NCBI GenBank assembly: GCA_024635755.1
Contig: JAGXIF010000029.1
Span: forward strand, 1-64,000
Source of the DNA: Halothiobacillus sp.
GTDB lineage: Bacteria; Pseudomonadota; Gammaproteobacteria; Halothiobacillales; Halothiobacillaceae
Length of the DNA stretch: 64,000 bases
Reading direction: 5' to 3'
Of the stretch, positions 45,549 through 54,527 are shown piece by piece. The notes beneath the pieces were generated by a model that ran no database searches, had not been told where the DNA came from, and was given only the letters and a program-made list of their open reading frames with translations. Position numbers and translations under genes: made by a program. Position 1 is the stretch's first letter. Each line of letters begins with the position of its first letter.

Positions 45549-46771
45549 GTTCGATCGACACGAATACGCCGACGGAAAGAGGGGCGCCGAACACGCTGCC
45601 GTTGACGGCCCGCTGGGTGAGCCATTTGCTCGACGATCTGCGCATCGGCCAGATACGCGTGACCACGGATAACGGCGGCCATGCCGCGTTCACGGGGCAG
45701 CAAATGCCCGAACTCGGTGCCCACTGTCATCTGCATCACCCGGCGCGATTGTCCTCGCGGATTGCCCGACTCGGTGACATCGGTATCGCCGAGGGCTTCA
45801 TCGCCGGGGACTTCTCCACCGATGACCTGCCCTCCCTGCTGGAGATCGGCGCACGAAACCACGAGGCGATCGCCGCCGACCTCCGCCCGGGCTTCTGGCC
45901 CCGCCTAGGCCATCGCTTCCAGCACGCCCTGCGGGCCAACCACCGCCGCGGCAGCCGGCGCAATATCGCCGCGCACTACGATCTGGGCAATGATTTCTAC
46001 CGGCTGTGGCTGGACGAATCGATGACCTACTCGGCGGCGCTGTTCAACCAGTCCGACGAACCGCTCGTCCTGGCCCAGCAACGCAAGTACGACCGACTCC
46101 TCGACCATCTCGACACCCGGCCAGGCGAGCGCCTACTGGAAGTCGGCTGCGGCTGGGGTGGCCTGGCCGAACGAGCGGCTCAACGCGGGCTGACCGTCGA
46201 CGGCCTGACCCTGTCCACCGAACAACTGGCTTACGGCCGCGACCGACTGGCACGCGCTGGCCTCGACGACCGGGCTCGCCTGCACCTGACCGACTACCGC
46301 GACCAGCAGGGGACGTACGATCACATCGTCTCGATCGAGATGTTCGAGGCGGTCGGCGAGCGCTATTGGCCCACCTATTTTCGCCACCTACACGAACGGC
46401 TGCGTTCCGGCGGCCGGGCGGCGATCCAGGTTATCACCATCGACGAATCCGCTTTCGAGGCCTATAGCCGCAAACCCGACTTCATCCAGCTCTATATCTT
46501 TCCTGGCGGAATGCTCCCCACGATCGGGCGGTTCCACGCCGAGGCACAGGCGGCCGGCCTTGTGGTGCGGGAAACCCACCTGTTCGGCCGCGATTACGCC
46601 CACACGTTGGCCCGCTGGCACGAACGCTTCGACGCCGCCGAGGAACAACTGGAGGCCATGGGTTTCGATCACGCCTTCCGTCAGACCTGGCGCTACTATC
46701 TGGCCTACTGTCAGGCAGGCTTTCTCACCGGGCGGATCAACGTCGCCCAGGTCATCCTAGGGAAACCGTGA
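45521..46771 (+). CDS. cfa: Cyclopropane-fatty-acyl-phospholipid synthase family methyltransferase
   Basis: SAM-dependent enzyme that methylates unsaturated acyl chains of membrane lipids. 416 residues, intact. GGAGG precedes the ATG at 45521. The SAM loop LLEVGCGWGGLAE, NIAAHYDLGNDFYRLWLDESMTYS and EMFEAVGERYW are family signatures. In the related photooxidative-stress loci of other bacteria, such proteins act with a flavin oxidase and DUF1365 in making methylated or furan fatty acids. Those partners are broken here, so a plain cyclopropane product or a reduced pathway is possible. Confidence 0.9.
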   Translation: MPTAQSRKLSSIDTNTPTERGAPNTLPLTARWVSHLLDDLRIGQIRVTTDNGGHAAFTGQQMPELGAHCHLHHPARLSSRIARLGDIGIAEGFIAGDFSTDDLPSLLEIGARNHEAIAADLRPGFWPRLGHRFQHALRANHRRGSRRNIAAHYDLGNDFYRLWLDESMTYSAALFNQSDEPLVLAQQRKYDRLLDHLDTRPGERLLEVGCGWGGLAERAAQRGLTVDGLTLSTEQLAYGRDRLARAGLDDRARLHLTDYRDQQGTYDHIVSIEMFEAVGERYWPTYFRHLHERLRSGGRAAIQVITIDESAFEAYSRKPDFIQLYIFPGGMLPTIGRFHAEAQAAGLVVRETHLFGRDYAHTLARWHERFDAAEEQLEAMGFDHAFRQTWRYYLAYCQAGFLTGRINVAQVILGKP

Positions 46772-48051
46772 TACCCGCCGGGAATCTGCCCCTCTGGCGG
46801 GTGCTGGCCTACGGCGCCCCGGGGATGCCGCTGGCACTGATGGGCATCCCCCTGCACGTCTACCTGCCCCCGTTCTACGCCAACGAACTGGGGCTGGGCC
46901 TGGCCGCGGTGGGCCTGGCCCTGATGCTCACCCGCCTGTGGGACGTGATCACCGACCCTGTGGTCGGCGTGCTCGCCGATTACATACCGGGGCGCCATCG
47001 CCGCAAAGTACTGATGGCCACGGGAATCCCGCTGCTGCTGGTGTCGCTCTGGTTCCTGCTGCGCCCCGGCGAGGAGGTGGGGCTCCGGCACCTGTACCTG
47101 TGGGGGCTGGCCGCGTTTTTCGGCTGGACCCTGATCCAGATCCCCTATACCAGCCTGGGGGCCGAGGCCGACCCCAGCCCGCACGGGCGCACCCGGCTGG
47201 CATCCAGCCGCGAGGGGATGGCACTGGTGGGCATCGTGCTAGCCGCCGCCCTACCGATCCTGCTGGGCACCGAGGACCCCGCCGACGTGCTCACCGCGGT
47301 GTTCTGGCTGATGGCCCTACTGCTGCCGGCGGGCTTTCTGCTGCTCGCCCGGGGGACGCCCGAGCCATCCCGCTACCAGGCGGTGACCAACTGGCGGTAT
47401 GGCTGGCCGCTGCTGATACACAACCGGCGCCTTCGCGCCCTGCTGGGCGGCCATTTCCTCAACACCCTGGCCAACGGCATTCATGCCGCCCTGTTCCTGA
47501 TGTTCGTCGCCGACCACCTGGGGGCGGAAGACTGGCTGGGGTGGCTGCTCCTGCTCTACTTCGGCGCCGGCATCGCCGCGCTGCCCGCCTGGACTTGGCT
47601 GGCCCGGCGGATCAACAAGCGCCGGAGCTGGGGGGTCTCCATTCTGCTCGCCGCCACCGCTTTCGCATTCACGCCGCTGCTGGGAACGGGGGACGTGGCG
47701 TGGTTCGCGCTGGTTTGCCTGGTATCGGGACTGAGCCTGGGGGCGGACATGGCACTGCCAGCATCCATCCAGGCCGACATTGCCGGCATCGACCGCGACC
47801 AGGGCGGCGGGGATCGCGCCGGGCTGTTCTTCGGCCTGCTGGGGCTGGTCACCAAGCTCGCCCTGGCGGTTGCCGTCGGGGTGGGCTACGGCCAGCTGTC
47901 GCTGGCCGGATTCGAGGCGGGCGACAGCGATACCACCGCGCTGGCACTGACCTACGGCACCCTGCCCCTGCTCTTCAAGCTGACCGCCGCCTGGCTGGTC
48001 TTCCACCGGCTCACCGACACCGAACCCCAACTGGGAGGGCCCCGCCCATAA
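46768..48051 (+). CDS. MFS transporter of the light-response block
   Basis: Polytopic carrier of 427 residues with about twelve membrane helices, related to the glycoside-pentoside-hexuronide/Na+ symporter branch (RLWDVITDPVVGVLAD, AFFGWTLIQIPYTSLGAE). The GTG start at 46768 overlaps the cfa stop (GTGA). Such permeases are regular members of the cfa/DUF1365/DUF3833 locus; their substrate is unknown. The reading frame is intact. The stop codon TAA overlaps the mutated ATA start of the DUF3833 pseudogene. Confidence 0.85.
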   Translation: MIPAGNLPLWRVLAYGAPGMPLALMGIPLHVYLPPFYANELGLGLAAVGLALMLTRLWDVITDPVVGVLADYIPGRHRRKVLMATGIPLLLVSLWFLLRPGEEVGLRHLYLWGLAAFFGWTLIQIPYTSLGAEADPSPHGRTRLASSREGMALVGIVLAAALPILLGTEDPADVLTAVFWLMALLLPAGFLLLARGTPEPSRYQAVTNWRYGWPLLIHNRRLRALLGGHFLNTLANGIHAALFLMFVADHLGAEDWLGWLLLLYFGAGIAALPAWTWLARRINKRRSWGVSILLAATAFAFTPLLGTGDVAWFALVCLVSGLSLGADMALPASIQADIAGIDRDQGGGDRAGLFFGLLGLVTKLALAVAVGVGYGQLSLAGFEAGDSDTTALALTYGTLPLLFKLTAAWLVFHRLTDTEPQLGGPRP

Positions 48052-48327
48052 CCCGACGACTCACCTTGGCGAGCGTGCTCTCGCCTTCACCCTGCTACTC
48101 ACCGGATGCAGCAGCATGAACCTCGAGCCATTCCGCGACACCCAACCGGCATTCGATCTGACCGAATACTTCCAGGGCAAGACCTGGGCCCATGGGGTGT
48201 TTCAGGGACGCAGTGGGGCGGTCAAGCGCAATTCCGGGTCGAGATCGACGGCTACTGAGAGGATGACGTCTTTGTCCTCGACGAGGCCTTCGAGCACCAG
48301 GACGGCGAGACTGACCAGCGTACCTGA
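48048..48327 (+). pseudogene. DUF3833 lipoprotein pseudogene
   Basis: Recognisable pieces are TRRLTLA, a lipobox stretch FTLLLTGCSS, then MNLEPFRDTQPAFDLTEYFQGKTWAHGVFQGR, then in another frame FRVEIDGY and EDDVFVLDEAFEHQDGETDQRT. Lesions seen: the start is ATA (48048-48050) where ATG would give the usual ATGA overlap with the MFS gene; a frameshift lies before the lipobox; about one base is missing near 48230; and TGA replaces the expected Trp codon at 48256-48258 and again at 48325-48327. The last two-thirds of the protein is deleted up to the next gene. It cannot be functional. Confidence 0.8.
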
Positions 48328-48880
48328 TGCTGGCCGCCTGCCTGACCACCTGTTTGGCCTGGAGTGCCACCCTACCCTGCCGGTGGCAGCGACAGACTTC
48401 GCGCGCGAGCGATCGCTGGCCGACACCGCGCTGGTCCTGCAGGGATCAGGCACGGCCAGCTACCTGGTTTGGAATGTCTGCGACGCCGTCCTCTACGCGT
48501 CAGCCGGTGCCATCGAGGCGACGATTGAAGCGGCCGAGGTGCCGATGAGCCTGGTGCTGGCCTACCATCGCCAGGTGGACATCGAGGATATCCGCAAGGC
48601 GACCTGGGCCGCGCTCGACCGGCAGGTCGACGCCGCGGGGCGCGCGGCGATCCGGCCGAAGATCGACGCGATCCAGAAGGCCATGGTGGATATCGGAGAG
48701 GGCGATCGTTACCGGCTGAACTGGCAGCCCGAAGCACGCCGGTTGGTGCTCTATCTCAACGGCGAGCCCCGCTTCGAGAGCGACGACGCGGACCTAACAC
48801 GGGCCTACTTCGGCATCTGGCTCGCCAAGCCGCTCTTGTCCAACAAGCTCCGCCAGGCACTGCTATCGCAGCGCGACTGA
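48327..48880 (+). pseudogene. Chalcone-isomerase-like protein with frameshifted signal peptide
   Basis: The mature part, from about 48395 (DFARERSLADTALVLQGSG) to the end (YFGIWLAKPLLSNKLRQALL), is an intact chalcone-isomerase-like domain of about 165 residues. The signal peptide (MLAACLTTCLAWSA from the ATG at 48327) is in another frame, so a shift near 48375 separates the two. A GTG at 48383 could start a cytoplasmic version. In the sequence the domain is also in frame with the DUF3833 remnant upstream, giving a chance 254-residue fusion ORF. Export is probably lost; residual activity cannot be excluded. Confidence 0.6.
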
Positions 48881-48908
48881 CCCGGTCCTGCCCGGACGGC
48901 AGCACGGC

Positions 48909-50084
48909 TCAACCGACGGCGGAAAACGGCGCGGGAGTCTGGCGCGACGGCAGGTAGTGCCACCATTCGACCGGCGGGCCGTCGGCGGCCATCGGCCGGA
49001 TGTAGCGGGCGTGTTCGGCTTCCTTGCCGGCGTTGTCGTAATTCATACCGTCCTTGCGGAACGAGGCCAGGATGCGCTGGCGCGAGATCTCTTCCTTGCC
49101 ATTGATCAGGCCTGGGTGATTGCGCAACACGAAGTCCGGCTGGAAGAAGAAGTAGGTGTAATCGAAACCGTAGGGATTGCGCGGGTGGTCCGCCGGGTAG
49201 CAGACACCGAAGGCCGTCAGAAACATGGTCTCGCCGGCCCACTCGAACTTCCAGCCGGCCTTGTCATCGACGTGCCGCAGGCAGTCTGACCCGGCCGGGT
49301 CGATACGGTTAAGGCCATCGAGCAGAACGGCGGTGGTCTCGGCCAGGCGCTCGATCGAGTCGCTCATCGAGGCGGGCAGCCGCAGTGCCAACCCCTTGAA
49401 CTTCTCCTTGTGCGCCACGGTCATGAAGTGGAACAGGTCCTCGGCGAACTGCTGCACGTTGGCATCCATGGCCCGGTCGGCATCGTAGTCGCGCGCCCCC
49501 CAGTACTTGCCCGACGGGGCGAAAATGCAGCGGGTCTTGTCGACCGCGCCCATGAACTCCAGGTGCGTGGGCGAGTACACCGGCACGTGCGCTCGCGTGC
49601 GGGGAAAGCGGGCTCGCAGCGCATCGGCCACCTCGACCCGCATCGCCTGGGCATGCACCTCGGTCATGTGCGCGGGGAAATGCGCGGCGATCACCGCGAA
49701 CAGGGTATTCGTCAGGCTCTGCAGACTGGCTAGACCATTGACCGGCAGCTGTGGGGCCAGCGTGGGCGTCTGGTCATAAAAGCGCAGCGTGGCGGCCAGA
49801 TCGGCCAGACGCTCGGGCAGCATGACGGCGGGAAACAGCGTCCGTCCCTCGTCGGACTGGCAGGTCTTGAGGGCCTTGTCCGCCTGTACGTAGTAACGGT
49901 GGGCAGTCTCCAGCACCAGGAACGAGAGCAGGGAAAGATCGAGATCATCGACCGCGCGCGGGGCCTGCCAATCCTGTTCCGCCAGGTACTCGGCCAGCCG
50001 GATCGCCGCCACGTCATCCAGCGTCACGCCCTGCTCGCGGGCCCAGCCACCCACCAGCCGGCGACCCAGCACAAACTGCTTCAT
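48909..50084 (-). CDS. Conserved hypothetical protein
   Basis: 391 residues from MKQFVLGRR, chosen because the longer ORF to 50225 adds low-quality sequence. I do not recognise the family with confidence. The N-terminal 150 residues are helical. The C-terminal part is rich in aromatic residues (GVCYPADHPRNPYGFDYTYFFFQPDFVL, EWWHYLPSR) and has an HPR...FQP pattern faintly like the YqcI/YcgG (GntA-type haem) family. No signal peptide or membrane helix is seen, so it is probably cytosolic. It converges with the chalcone-isomerase-like gene and has a 313-nt leader region. Confidence 0.75.
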   Translation of the reverse strand: MKQFVLGRRLVGGWAREQGVTLDDVAAIRLAEYLAEQDWQAPRAVDDLDLSLLSFLVLETAHRYYVQADKALKTCQSDEGRTLFPAVMLPERLADLAATLRFYDQTPTLAPQLPVNGLASLQSLTNTLFAVIAAHFPAHMTEVHAQAMRVEVADALRARFPRTRAHVPVYSPTHLEFMGAVDKTRCIFAPSGKYWGARDYDADRAMDANVQQFAEDLFHFMTVAHKEKFKGLALRLPASMSDSIERLAETTAVLLDGLNRIDPAGSDCLRHVDDKAGWKFEWAGETMFLTAFGVCYPADHPRNPYGFDYTYFFFQPDFVLRNHPGLINGKEEISRQRILASFRKDGMNYDNAGKEAEHARYIRPMAADGPPVEWWHYLPSRQTPAPFSAVG

Positions 50085-50397
50085 GATATTCAATGGCACG
50101 CCCCGTTCACTTGCTCGACCAACCACCCCACAAGCCACTGTTCTGTAACAACAAAAAACGACCTGCAGACGCCCCGCCGCGCCGAGCGGATCGCGCAATC
50201 TACCCGATAATCGATCCCGGCGCAAAAAGGCGCAGCAAAAGACGAAGACGGGGGCGGGTTAAACCGTTGCCAGGAAAAGGCTTTCTCGCCACCGTCCACC
50301 CGGAAAGACCGAGTAATCACGAAAGGGACAAGAAACCGGGTGGACACCCGACCAGGCCGCCGGGGAAGGGATGGCCTCGCAGGGCCAATCGCTCCGC
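50085..50397. other. Intergenic region between rluE and the hypothetical gene
   Basis: 313 nt. It holds a possible minus-strand terminator of rluE: CGGGTG/CACCCG at 50337-50350, followed on that strand by GGTTTCTTG. It must also hold the hypothetical gene's promoter, which I cannot place. The region is moderately AT-rich around 50130-50160. Nothing else is seen. Confidence 0.45.
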
Positions 50398-50943
50398 TCA
50401 GCCGTCGATTCGACGCCACTCGCCGGGGGCGAGCCCGTCGAGTCGATACGGCCCGATGGCCGTGCGGATCAGTCGCAGGGTGGGGAAACCCACGTGGGCG
50501 GTCATTCGGCGCACCTGGCGGTTGCGTCCTTCGGAGAGGGTCAGTTGCAGCCAGCTGGTGGGCACGCTCTTGCGGTAACGCACCGGCGGGTCACGCGGCC
50601 AGAGCCAGTCGGGCTCGGCCACCCGCTCGGCGCCCGCCGGACGGGTGAGGCCGTCCTTGAGGGTGACCCCGGAACGCAAGGCGGCCAGCGACTCTTCCCC
50701 GATCTCGCCCTCCACCTGGGCCAGGTACACCTTGGCGAGCTTGTGCCTGGGGTCGGTCAGTCGCGCCTGCAACCGACCGTCGTCGGTCAGCAGCAACAGG
50801 CCTTCGCTGTCGCGGTCGAGCCGACCGGCCGGATAGACGCCCGGGCACTCGATCCAGTCGGCCAGCGTGCCGGCCGGGCTGTCGGGCTCGGAGGTGAACT
50901 GGGAGAGACAGTTGAACGGCTTGTTGAAGGCGATCAGGGTCAT
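50398..50943 (-). CDS. rluE: 23S rRNA pseudouridine synthase RluE
   Basis: Isomerises U2457 of 23S rRNA in E. coli. 181 residues from [11 protein letters not shown]. The catalytic aspartate lies in [27 protein letters not shown] and [15 protein letters not shown] complete the RsuA-family pattern. No S4 domain is present, which fits RluE rather than RluB or RsuA. It lies 11 nt after the exonuclease gene. Confidence 0.9.
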   Translation of the reverse strand: MTLIAFNKPFNCLSQFTSEPDSPAGTLADWIECPGVYPAGRLDRDSEGLLLLTDDGRLQARLTDPRHKLAKVYLAQVEGEIGEESLAALRSGVTLKDGLTRPAGAERVAEPDWLWPRDPPVRYRKSVPTSWLQLTLSEGRNRQVRRMTAHVGFPTLRLIRTAIGPYRLDGLAPGEWRRIDG

Positions 50944-50954
50944 GGCAACGGCCC

Positions 50955-51872
50955 TCAGGCGGTGCGCACCGCAGGCGCGTCCCATTGCTCCCAGCGCTCG
51001 ATCTGCGCGGGGTCGGCGCCAGCCTGTTCCAGCAGGCTGACGACGGCCGGACGGTCGATCCCCTGCCAGGGCTGCGGCGTCGAGGCCAGAGGCAGGTCGC
51101 AGACGATCTCGGTCAACCGCCGCGACAGGCGCACCTGCGCTTCGTACTCCTGCAGGAGGCGCTGGGCGCGTGGCGCACCGCGAAACTTCATGCCGTAGAC
51201 AGCCGAGAGGTTCTCGTAGATGCCGTCAATACTGCCGTGCTTGCGCAGCAGGCGGGCGGCGGTGCGCGGGCCGATACCCGGCACGCCGGGGATGTTGTCG
51301 GCCACGTCCCCGGTCAGCGCCAGCCAGTCGGCCACCTGCCCCGGCTTGACGCCGAAACGGCGCTCGACATCGCCGTAGGCCATCACCGTGCCGCGCATGG
51401 GGTTGTACCAGCGATCATCCGGCCCCAGCAGCTGGGCGAGGTCCTTGTCGCCGGTGACGATCGTGACCGCCCGCTCGCGATTGCGCAGCCGGCCGACCAA
51501 CGTGCCGATCACGTCGTCGGCCTCGAACTGGGGATGATCCAGCGAGCCGAATCCGGCGGCCTCGGCAAACTCGCGACAGCGTGGAAACTGCGCGGTCAGG
51601 TTCTCCGGCGCCGGCGGGCGATGCCCCTTGTAGTCGGCGTAGATGGCCTGGCGGTGACCGCGCCCGCAGGGTGCATCGAAAATGGCGGCGATCACCGGGG
51701 CCGGCTGGTTGGGCAGCCAGGTCGACTCGACCAGCGCGAGCAGGTAGTCGGCGAAACCCAGTACCGCGTTGACCGGGCGACCGGCGCGATCCACGCGCTC
51801 TTTGTCGTAGACATGCCACGCCCGCCAGATCTGGGCGTGGGCATCGATCAACCAGGCGCGCGCTTGACTCAT
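50955..51872 (-). CDS. 5'-3' exonuclease (PolA N-terminal-like / Xni-type)
   Basis: Flap-endonuclease-like nuclease of 305 residues. Metal-binding aspartates appear in [24 protein letters not shown] and [13 protein letters not shown]. The helix-hairpin-helix DNA clamp is [18 protein letters not shown]. No polymerase domain is fused. It may trim flaps or RNA primers together with DNA polymerase I. The start overlaps the malic enzyme stop (ATGA). Confidence 0.88.
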   Translation of the reverse strand: MSQARAWLIDAHAQIWRAWHVYDKERVDRAGRPVNAVLGFADYLLALVESTWLPNQPAPVIAAIFDAPCGRGHRQAIYADYKGHRPPAPENLTAQFPRCREFAEAAGFGSLDHPQFEADDVIGTLVGRLRNRERAVTIVTGDKDLAQLLGPDDRWYNPMRGTVMAYGDVERRFGVKPGQVADWLALTGDVADNIPGVPGIGPRTAARLLRKHGSIDGIYENLSAVYGMKFRGAPRAQRLLQEYEAQVRLSRRLTEIVCDLPLASTPQPWQGIDRPAVVSLLEQAGADPAQIERWEQWDAPAVRTA

Positions 51873-53143
51873 CGGCGCTCCGGCATCGGGTGGGGCCGGT
51901 ACGGCGTGCGGGCGACACCATCTTCGTGCGCCGCCCGTGCCACGGCGGCGGGGATGCGCTCGATCAGCCGCGGGTCGAAAGGCTTGGGCAGGATGTACTC
52001 CGGACCGAAACCCATCTCGTCGAGTTCGTAGGCCGCCATCACCGATGCCGGCACGGGCTCGCGGGCCAGCTCGGCCAACGCCTCGACGCAGGCAATCTTC
52101 ATGTTTGCCGTGATCCGCCGCGCGCGGCAGTCCAGCGCGCCGCGGAAGATGAACGGGAAGGCCAGGACGTTGTTGACCTGGTTGGGGTAGTCACTGCGCC
52201 CGGTGGCCATGATCAGGTCGTCGCGCACCTCGTGGGCGACCTCGGGCAGGATCTCGGGATCCGGATTTGCCAGGGCGAAGACCACGGGACGGTCGACCAT
52301 GCTGGCGAGCATCTCCGCTGTCAGCAGGTTGGCGGCCGAGACCCCGATGAAGGCATCGGCCCCGACCACCGCGTCGGCCAGCGTACGGGCCTCGGTGCGT
52401 GCGGCGAAGCGGTGGTGGTGCTCGGCCAGGTTGTCCCGCCCGACATGGATGACCCCGCCACGGTCGACCACCAGCAGGTTCTCGCGCTTGAGCCCCATGT
52501 CCAGCAACAGGTCGAGCGTGGCCGTGCCGGCCGCCCCGGCCCCGACCAGCACCAGCCGGGCATCCTCGAGGCGCTTGCCCTGCAGGCGCAGGGCATTGGT
52601 CAGGCCAGCGGCAATGATGATGGCCGTGCCGTGCTGGTCATCGTGGAAAACGGGGATATCCATCGCCTCGGTCAGCGCGGCCTCGACCTCGAAACAGCGT
52701 GGCGCCTGGATGTCCTCGAGGTTGATGCCGCCGAAGGAGGGCTCGAGCCGACGGACGGTGTCGATGAAGGCCGGAACGTCCTCGGCATCCACCTCCAGGT
52801 CGACCACGTCGATGTCCGCAAACCGCTTGAACAATACGCCCTTGCCTTCCATCACCGGCTTCGATGCCAACGGGCCGAGATTGCCCAGCCCCAGGATCGC
52901 CGAGCCGTCGGTAATCACCGCGACCAGGTTGCCGCGAGCGGTGTAGGTCCAGACGGCCTCGGGATCGGCGGCAATGGCTCGCACCGGCTCGGCCACGCCC
53001 GGCGAGTAGGCCAAGGCCAGATCGCGCGCGGTCTCGGTGGGCTTGGTGATTGCCGTGGCGATCTTCCCCGGCTGCGGCAGGGCATGGTAGTCGAGCGCTT
53101 CTTGGCGGCGCTGCTCGGCATCGGGACGGGTGGTGTCGGTCAT
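51869..53143 (-). CDS. maeB: NAD(P)-dependent malic enzyme
   Basis: Decarboxylates malate to pyruvate with reduction of NADP or NAD. 424 residues: the short form lacking the C-terminal phosphotransacetylase-like domain of E. coli MaeB. Key elements are [16 protein letters not shown], the catalytic lysine in [17 protein letters not shown], the metal-binding [18 protein letters not shown] and the NAD(P) loop [16 protein letters not shown]. It overlaps the exonuclease gene downstream. The cofactor preference is not decidable from sequence alone. Confidence 0.9.
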   Translation of the reverse strand: MTDTTRPDAEQRRQEALDYHALPQPGKIATAITKPTETARDLALAYSPGVAEPVRAIAADPEAVWTYTARGNLVAVITDGSAILGLGNLGPLASKPVMEGKGVLFKRFADIDVVDLEVDAEDVPAFIDTVRRLEPSFGGINLEDIQAPRCFEVEAALTEAMDIPVFHDDQHGTAIIIAAGLTNALRLQGKRLEDARLVLVGAGAAGTATLDLLLDMGLKRENLLVVDRGGVIHVGRDNLAEHHHRFAARTEARTLADAVVGADAFIGVSAANLLTAEMLASMVDRPVVFALANPDPEILPEVAHEVRDDLIMATGRSDYPNQVNNVLAFPFIFRGALDCRARRITANMKIACVEALAELAREPVPASVMAAYELDEMGFGPEYILPKPFDPRLIERIPAAVARAAHEDGVARTPYRPHPMPERR

Positions 53144-53228
53144 GAGGGTCGCGGGGCTGTGGAATTGGGGACGCCATGTTAACAGCGGGTCGCGCTGCCG
53201 TCAGAGCGACATGCGCTAATCTGCTCGG

Positions 53229-53726
53229 ATGAAACCCTTTGACCCCAACCGCCCGGCCACTCCGCCATGGCTCGCCATCGGCCTGCTCGCCGCATTGTTC
53301 ACCGCCTGGCTTGCGCTGCCGTCCGAGCCGGTGATGAGCGGCGAGACCCGCTCGATGACCCTCGCCGGCGAGCCATTCCGCGTCGAGCTGGCCAACGACC
53401 CGGCCAGCCGCCGCCAAGGGCTGATGGACCGTCCCACGCTGCCGGCGAACCGCGGCATGCTGTTCATCTACCCGGACGAGGCACCCCGCTCTTTCTGGAT
53501 GAAGGACGTCCGGTTTCCGCTCGACCTGCTCTTTCTCGATCGCCACTGGCGCCTGGTCCACCTGGTGGAACACGTCCCGCCTTGCACCGGGAACGACTGC
53601 CCCGGCTACGGCCGCGGCGTTGACGCGCAGTACGTGCTGGAACTGCCGGCCGGCACGGCGGCACGACTGGGCCTGGAAAACGGCTCGCGCCTCGAGCCAC
53701 CCGCGAGCCTCCCCGCCCGCAAATGA
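53229..53726 (+). CDS. DUF192 family exported or membrane-anchored protein
   Basis: 165 residues. One N-terminal hydrophobic helix (WLAIGLLAALFTAWLALP) is a signal or anchor. A DUF192 beta fold follows, with FRVELANDPASRRQGLMDR, GMLFIYPDEAPRSFWMKD and the cysteine pair PPCTGNDCPGYG. The function of the family is unknown. It sits divergent from the malic enzyme, with 85 nt between the two starts. Confidence 0.88.
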   Translation: MKPFDPNRPATPPWLAIGLLAALFTAWLALPSEPVMSGETRSMTLAGEPFRVELANDPASRRQGLMDRPTLPANRGMLFIYPDEAPRSFWMKDVRFPLDLLFLDRHWRLVHLVEHVPPCTGNDCPGYGRGVDAQYVLELPAGTAARLGLENGSRLEPPASLPARK

Positions 53727-53736
53727 CGCAGACATT

Positions 53737-53763
53737 AAAAAGGCCCGGGGGTTACCCGGGCCT
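53737..53763 (-). terminator. Terminator of the OmpA-family lipoprotein gene
   Basis: AGGCCCGGG (53741-53749) pairs with CCCGGGCCT (53755-53763) around GGTTA. Five A residues at 53737-53741 give a U-run on the minus strand. No T-run follows on the plus strand, so it mainly serves the minus-strand gene ending at 53798. Confidence 0.8.
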
Positions 53764-53797
53764 GCTTGCCGTCCGCTACTGGTTTCAGCGCCTGGGC

Positions 53798-54454
53798 TTA
53801 CTGCTGCTGGGGAAGGATCAGGATCTCGACGCGACGGTTCTGCGCCCGGCCCGCCGCCGTGTCATTGGTCGCGATCGGGCGGCTGAAGCCATAACCCACC
53901 GGCTGCAGGCGCGACAGTGAGACGCCCTGCTGGCTCAGGTAGCGCGTGACGCTCTCGGCCCGGTTGACCGACAGATTCTGGTTATAGCTCGCCGAGCCGG
54001 TGTTATCGGTGTGCCCCTCGACCCGCACTACCGTGTTCGGATACTGCTGGATCGAATAGGCCAACTGATTGAGCGCGCTCTGGAACTGCGGCTTGATCTG
54101 CGCGCTTTCCGTGTCGAAGGTGATCGATTCCGGCGCCTGCAGGCGGATGGTGTCACCCTGGCGCTGCACGTCGACACCGGTACCCGCCATATCCTGACGC
54201 AACTCACGTTCCTGCTGGTCCATCTGGCGGCCGACCAGACCACCCACGGTGGCGCCCACGGCGGCCCCGATCAGTGTCCCACCGGTCTTGTTGCCCGAGC
54301 CGGCAATCACGTTGCCGAGCAGGGCACCGGCCCCTGCGCCCACGGTCGCCCCAGTGGCGGTACGACTGTTATCACCCGTGTAGGGGTTCTGGGCGCAGCC
54401 GGCCAGAATCAGCGAACCCGCCACGGCGGCCATCATCACAAAACGTTTCATCAT
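53798..54454 (-). CDS. OmpA-family lipoprotein with glycine-zipper domain (YiaD-like)
   Basis: Outer-membrane lipoprotein that grips peptidoglycan. 218 residues from MMKRFVMMAAVAG. The lipobox LILAGC is followed by a glycine-zipper segment (ATVGAGAGALLGNVIAGSGN to GAAVGATVGGLVGRQMD), then an OmpA C-terminal domain with VVRVEGHTDNTGSASYNQNLS and NRRVEILI. GAGGAG stands 5 nt before the first of two tandem ATGs (54454). The longer ORF to 54538 would bury the signal peptide. Confidence 0.92.
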   Translation of the reverse strand: MMKRFVMMAAVAGSLILAGCAQNPYTGDNSRTATGATVGAGAGALLGNVIAGSGNKTGGTLIGAAVGATVGGLVGRQMDQQERELRQDMAGTGVDVQRQGDTIRLQAPESITFDTESAQIKPQFQSALNQLAYSIQQYPNTVVRVEGHTDNTGSASYNQNLSVNRAESVTRYLSQQGVSLSRLQPVGYGFSRPIATNDTAAGRAQNRRVEILILPQQQ

Positions 54455-54527
54455 CAACACTCCTCGGTTTGAGCAGTTACGCGCCTCGACCGACCGGCCA
54501 AGACATGCCCTACCTGTTCTTTTCACA

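Noticed and set aside
48116-48880. A single new two-domain secreted protein
   Set aside because: The middle is out-of-frame DUF3833 sequence with nonsense changes in the true frame; better explained as two decayed genes.
51890-53182. 430-codon open frame antisense to the malic enzyme
   Set aside because: Same reasoning; the malic enzyme frame holds all catalytic motifs.
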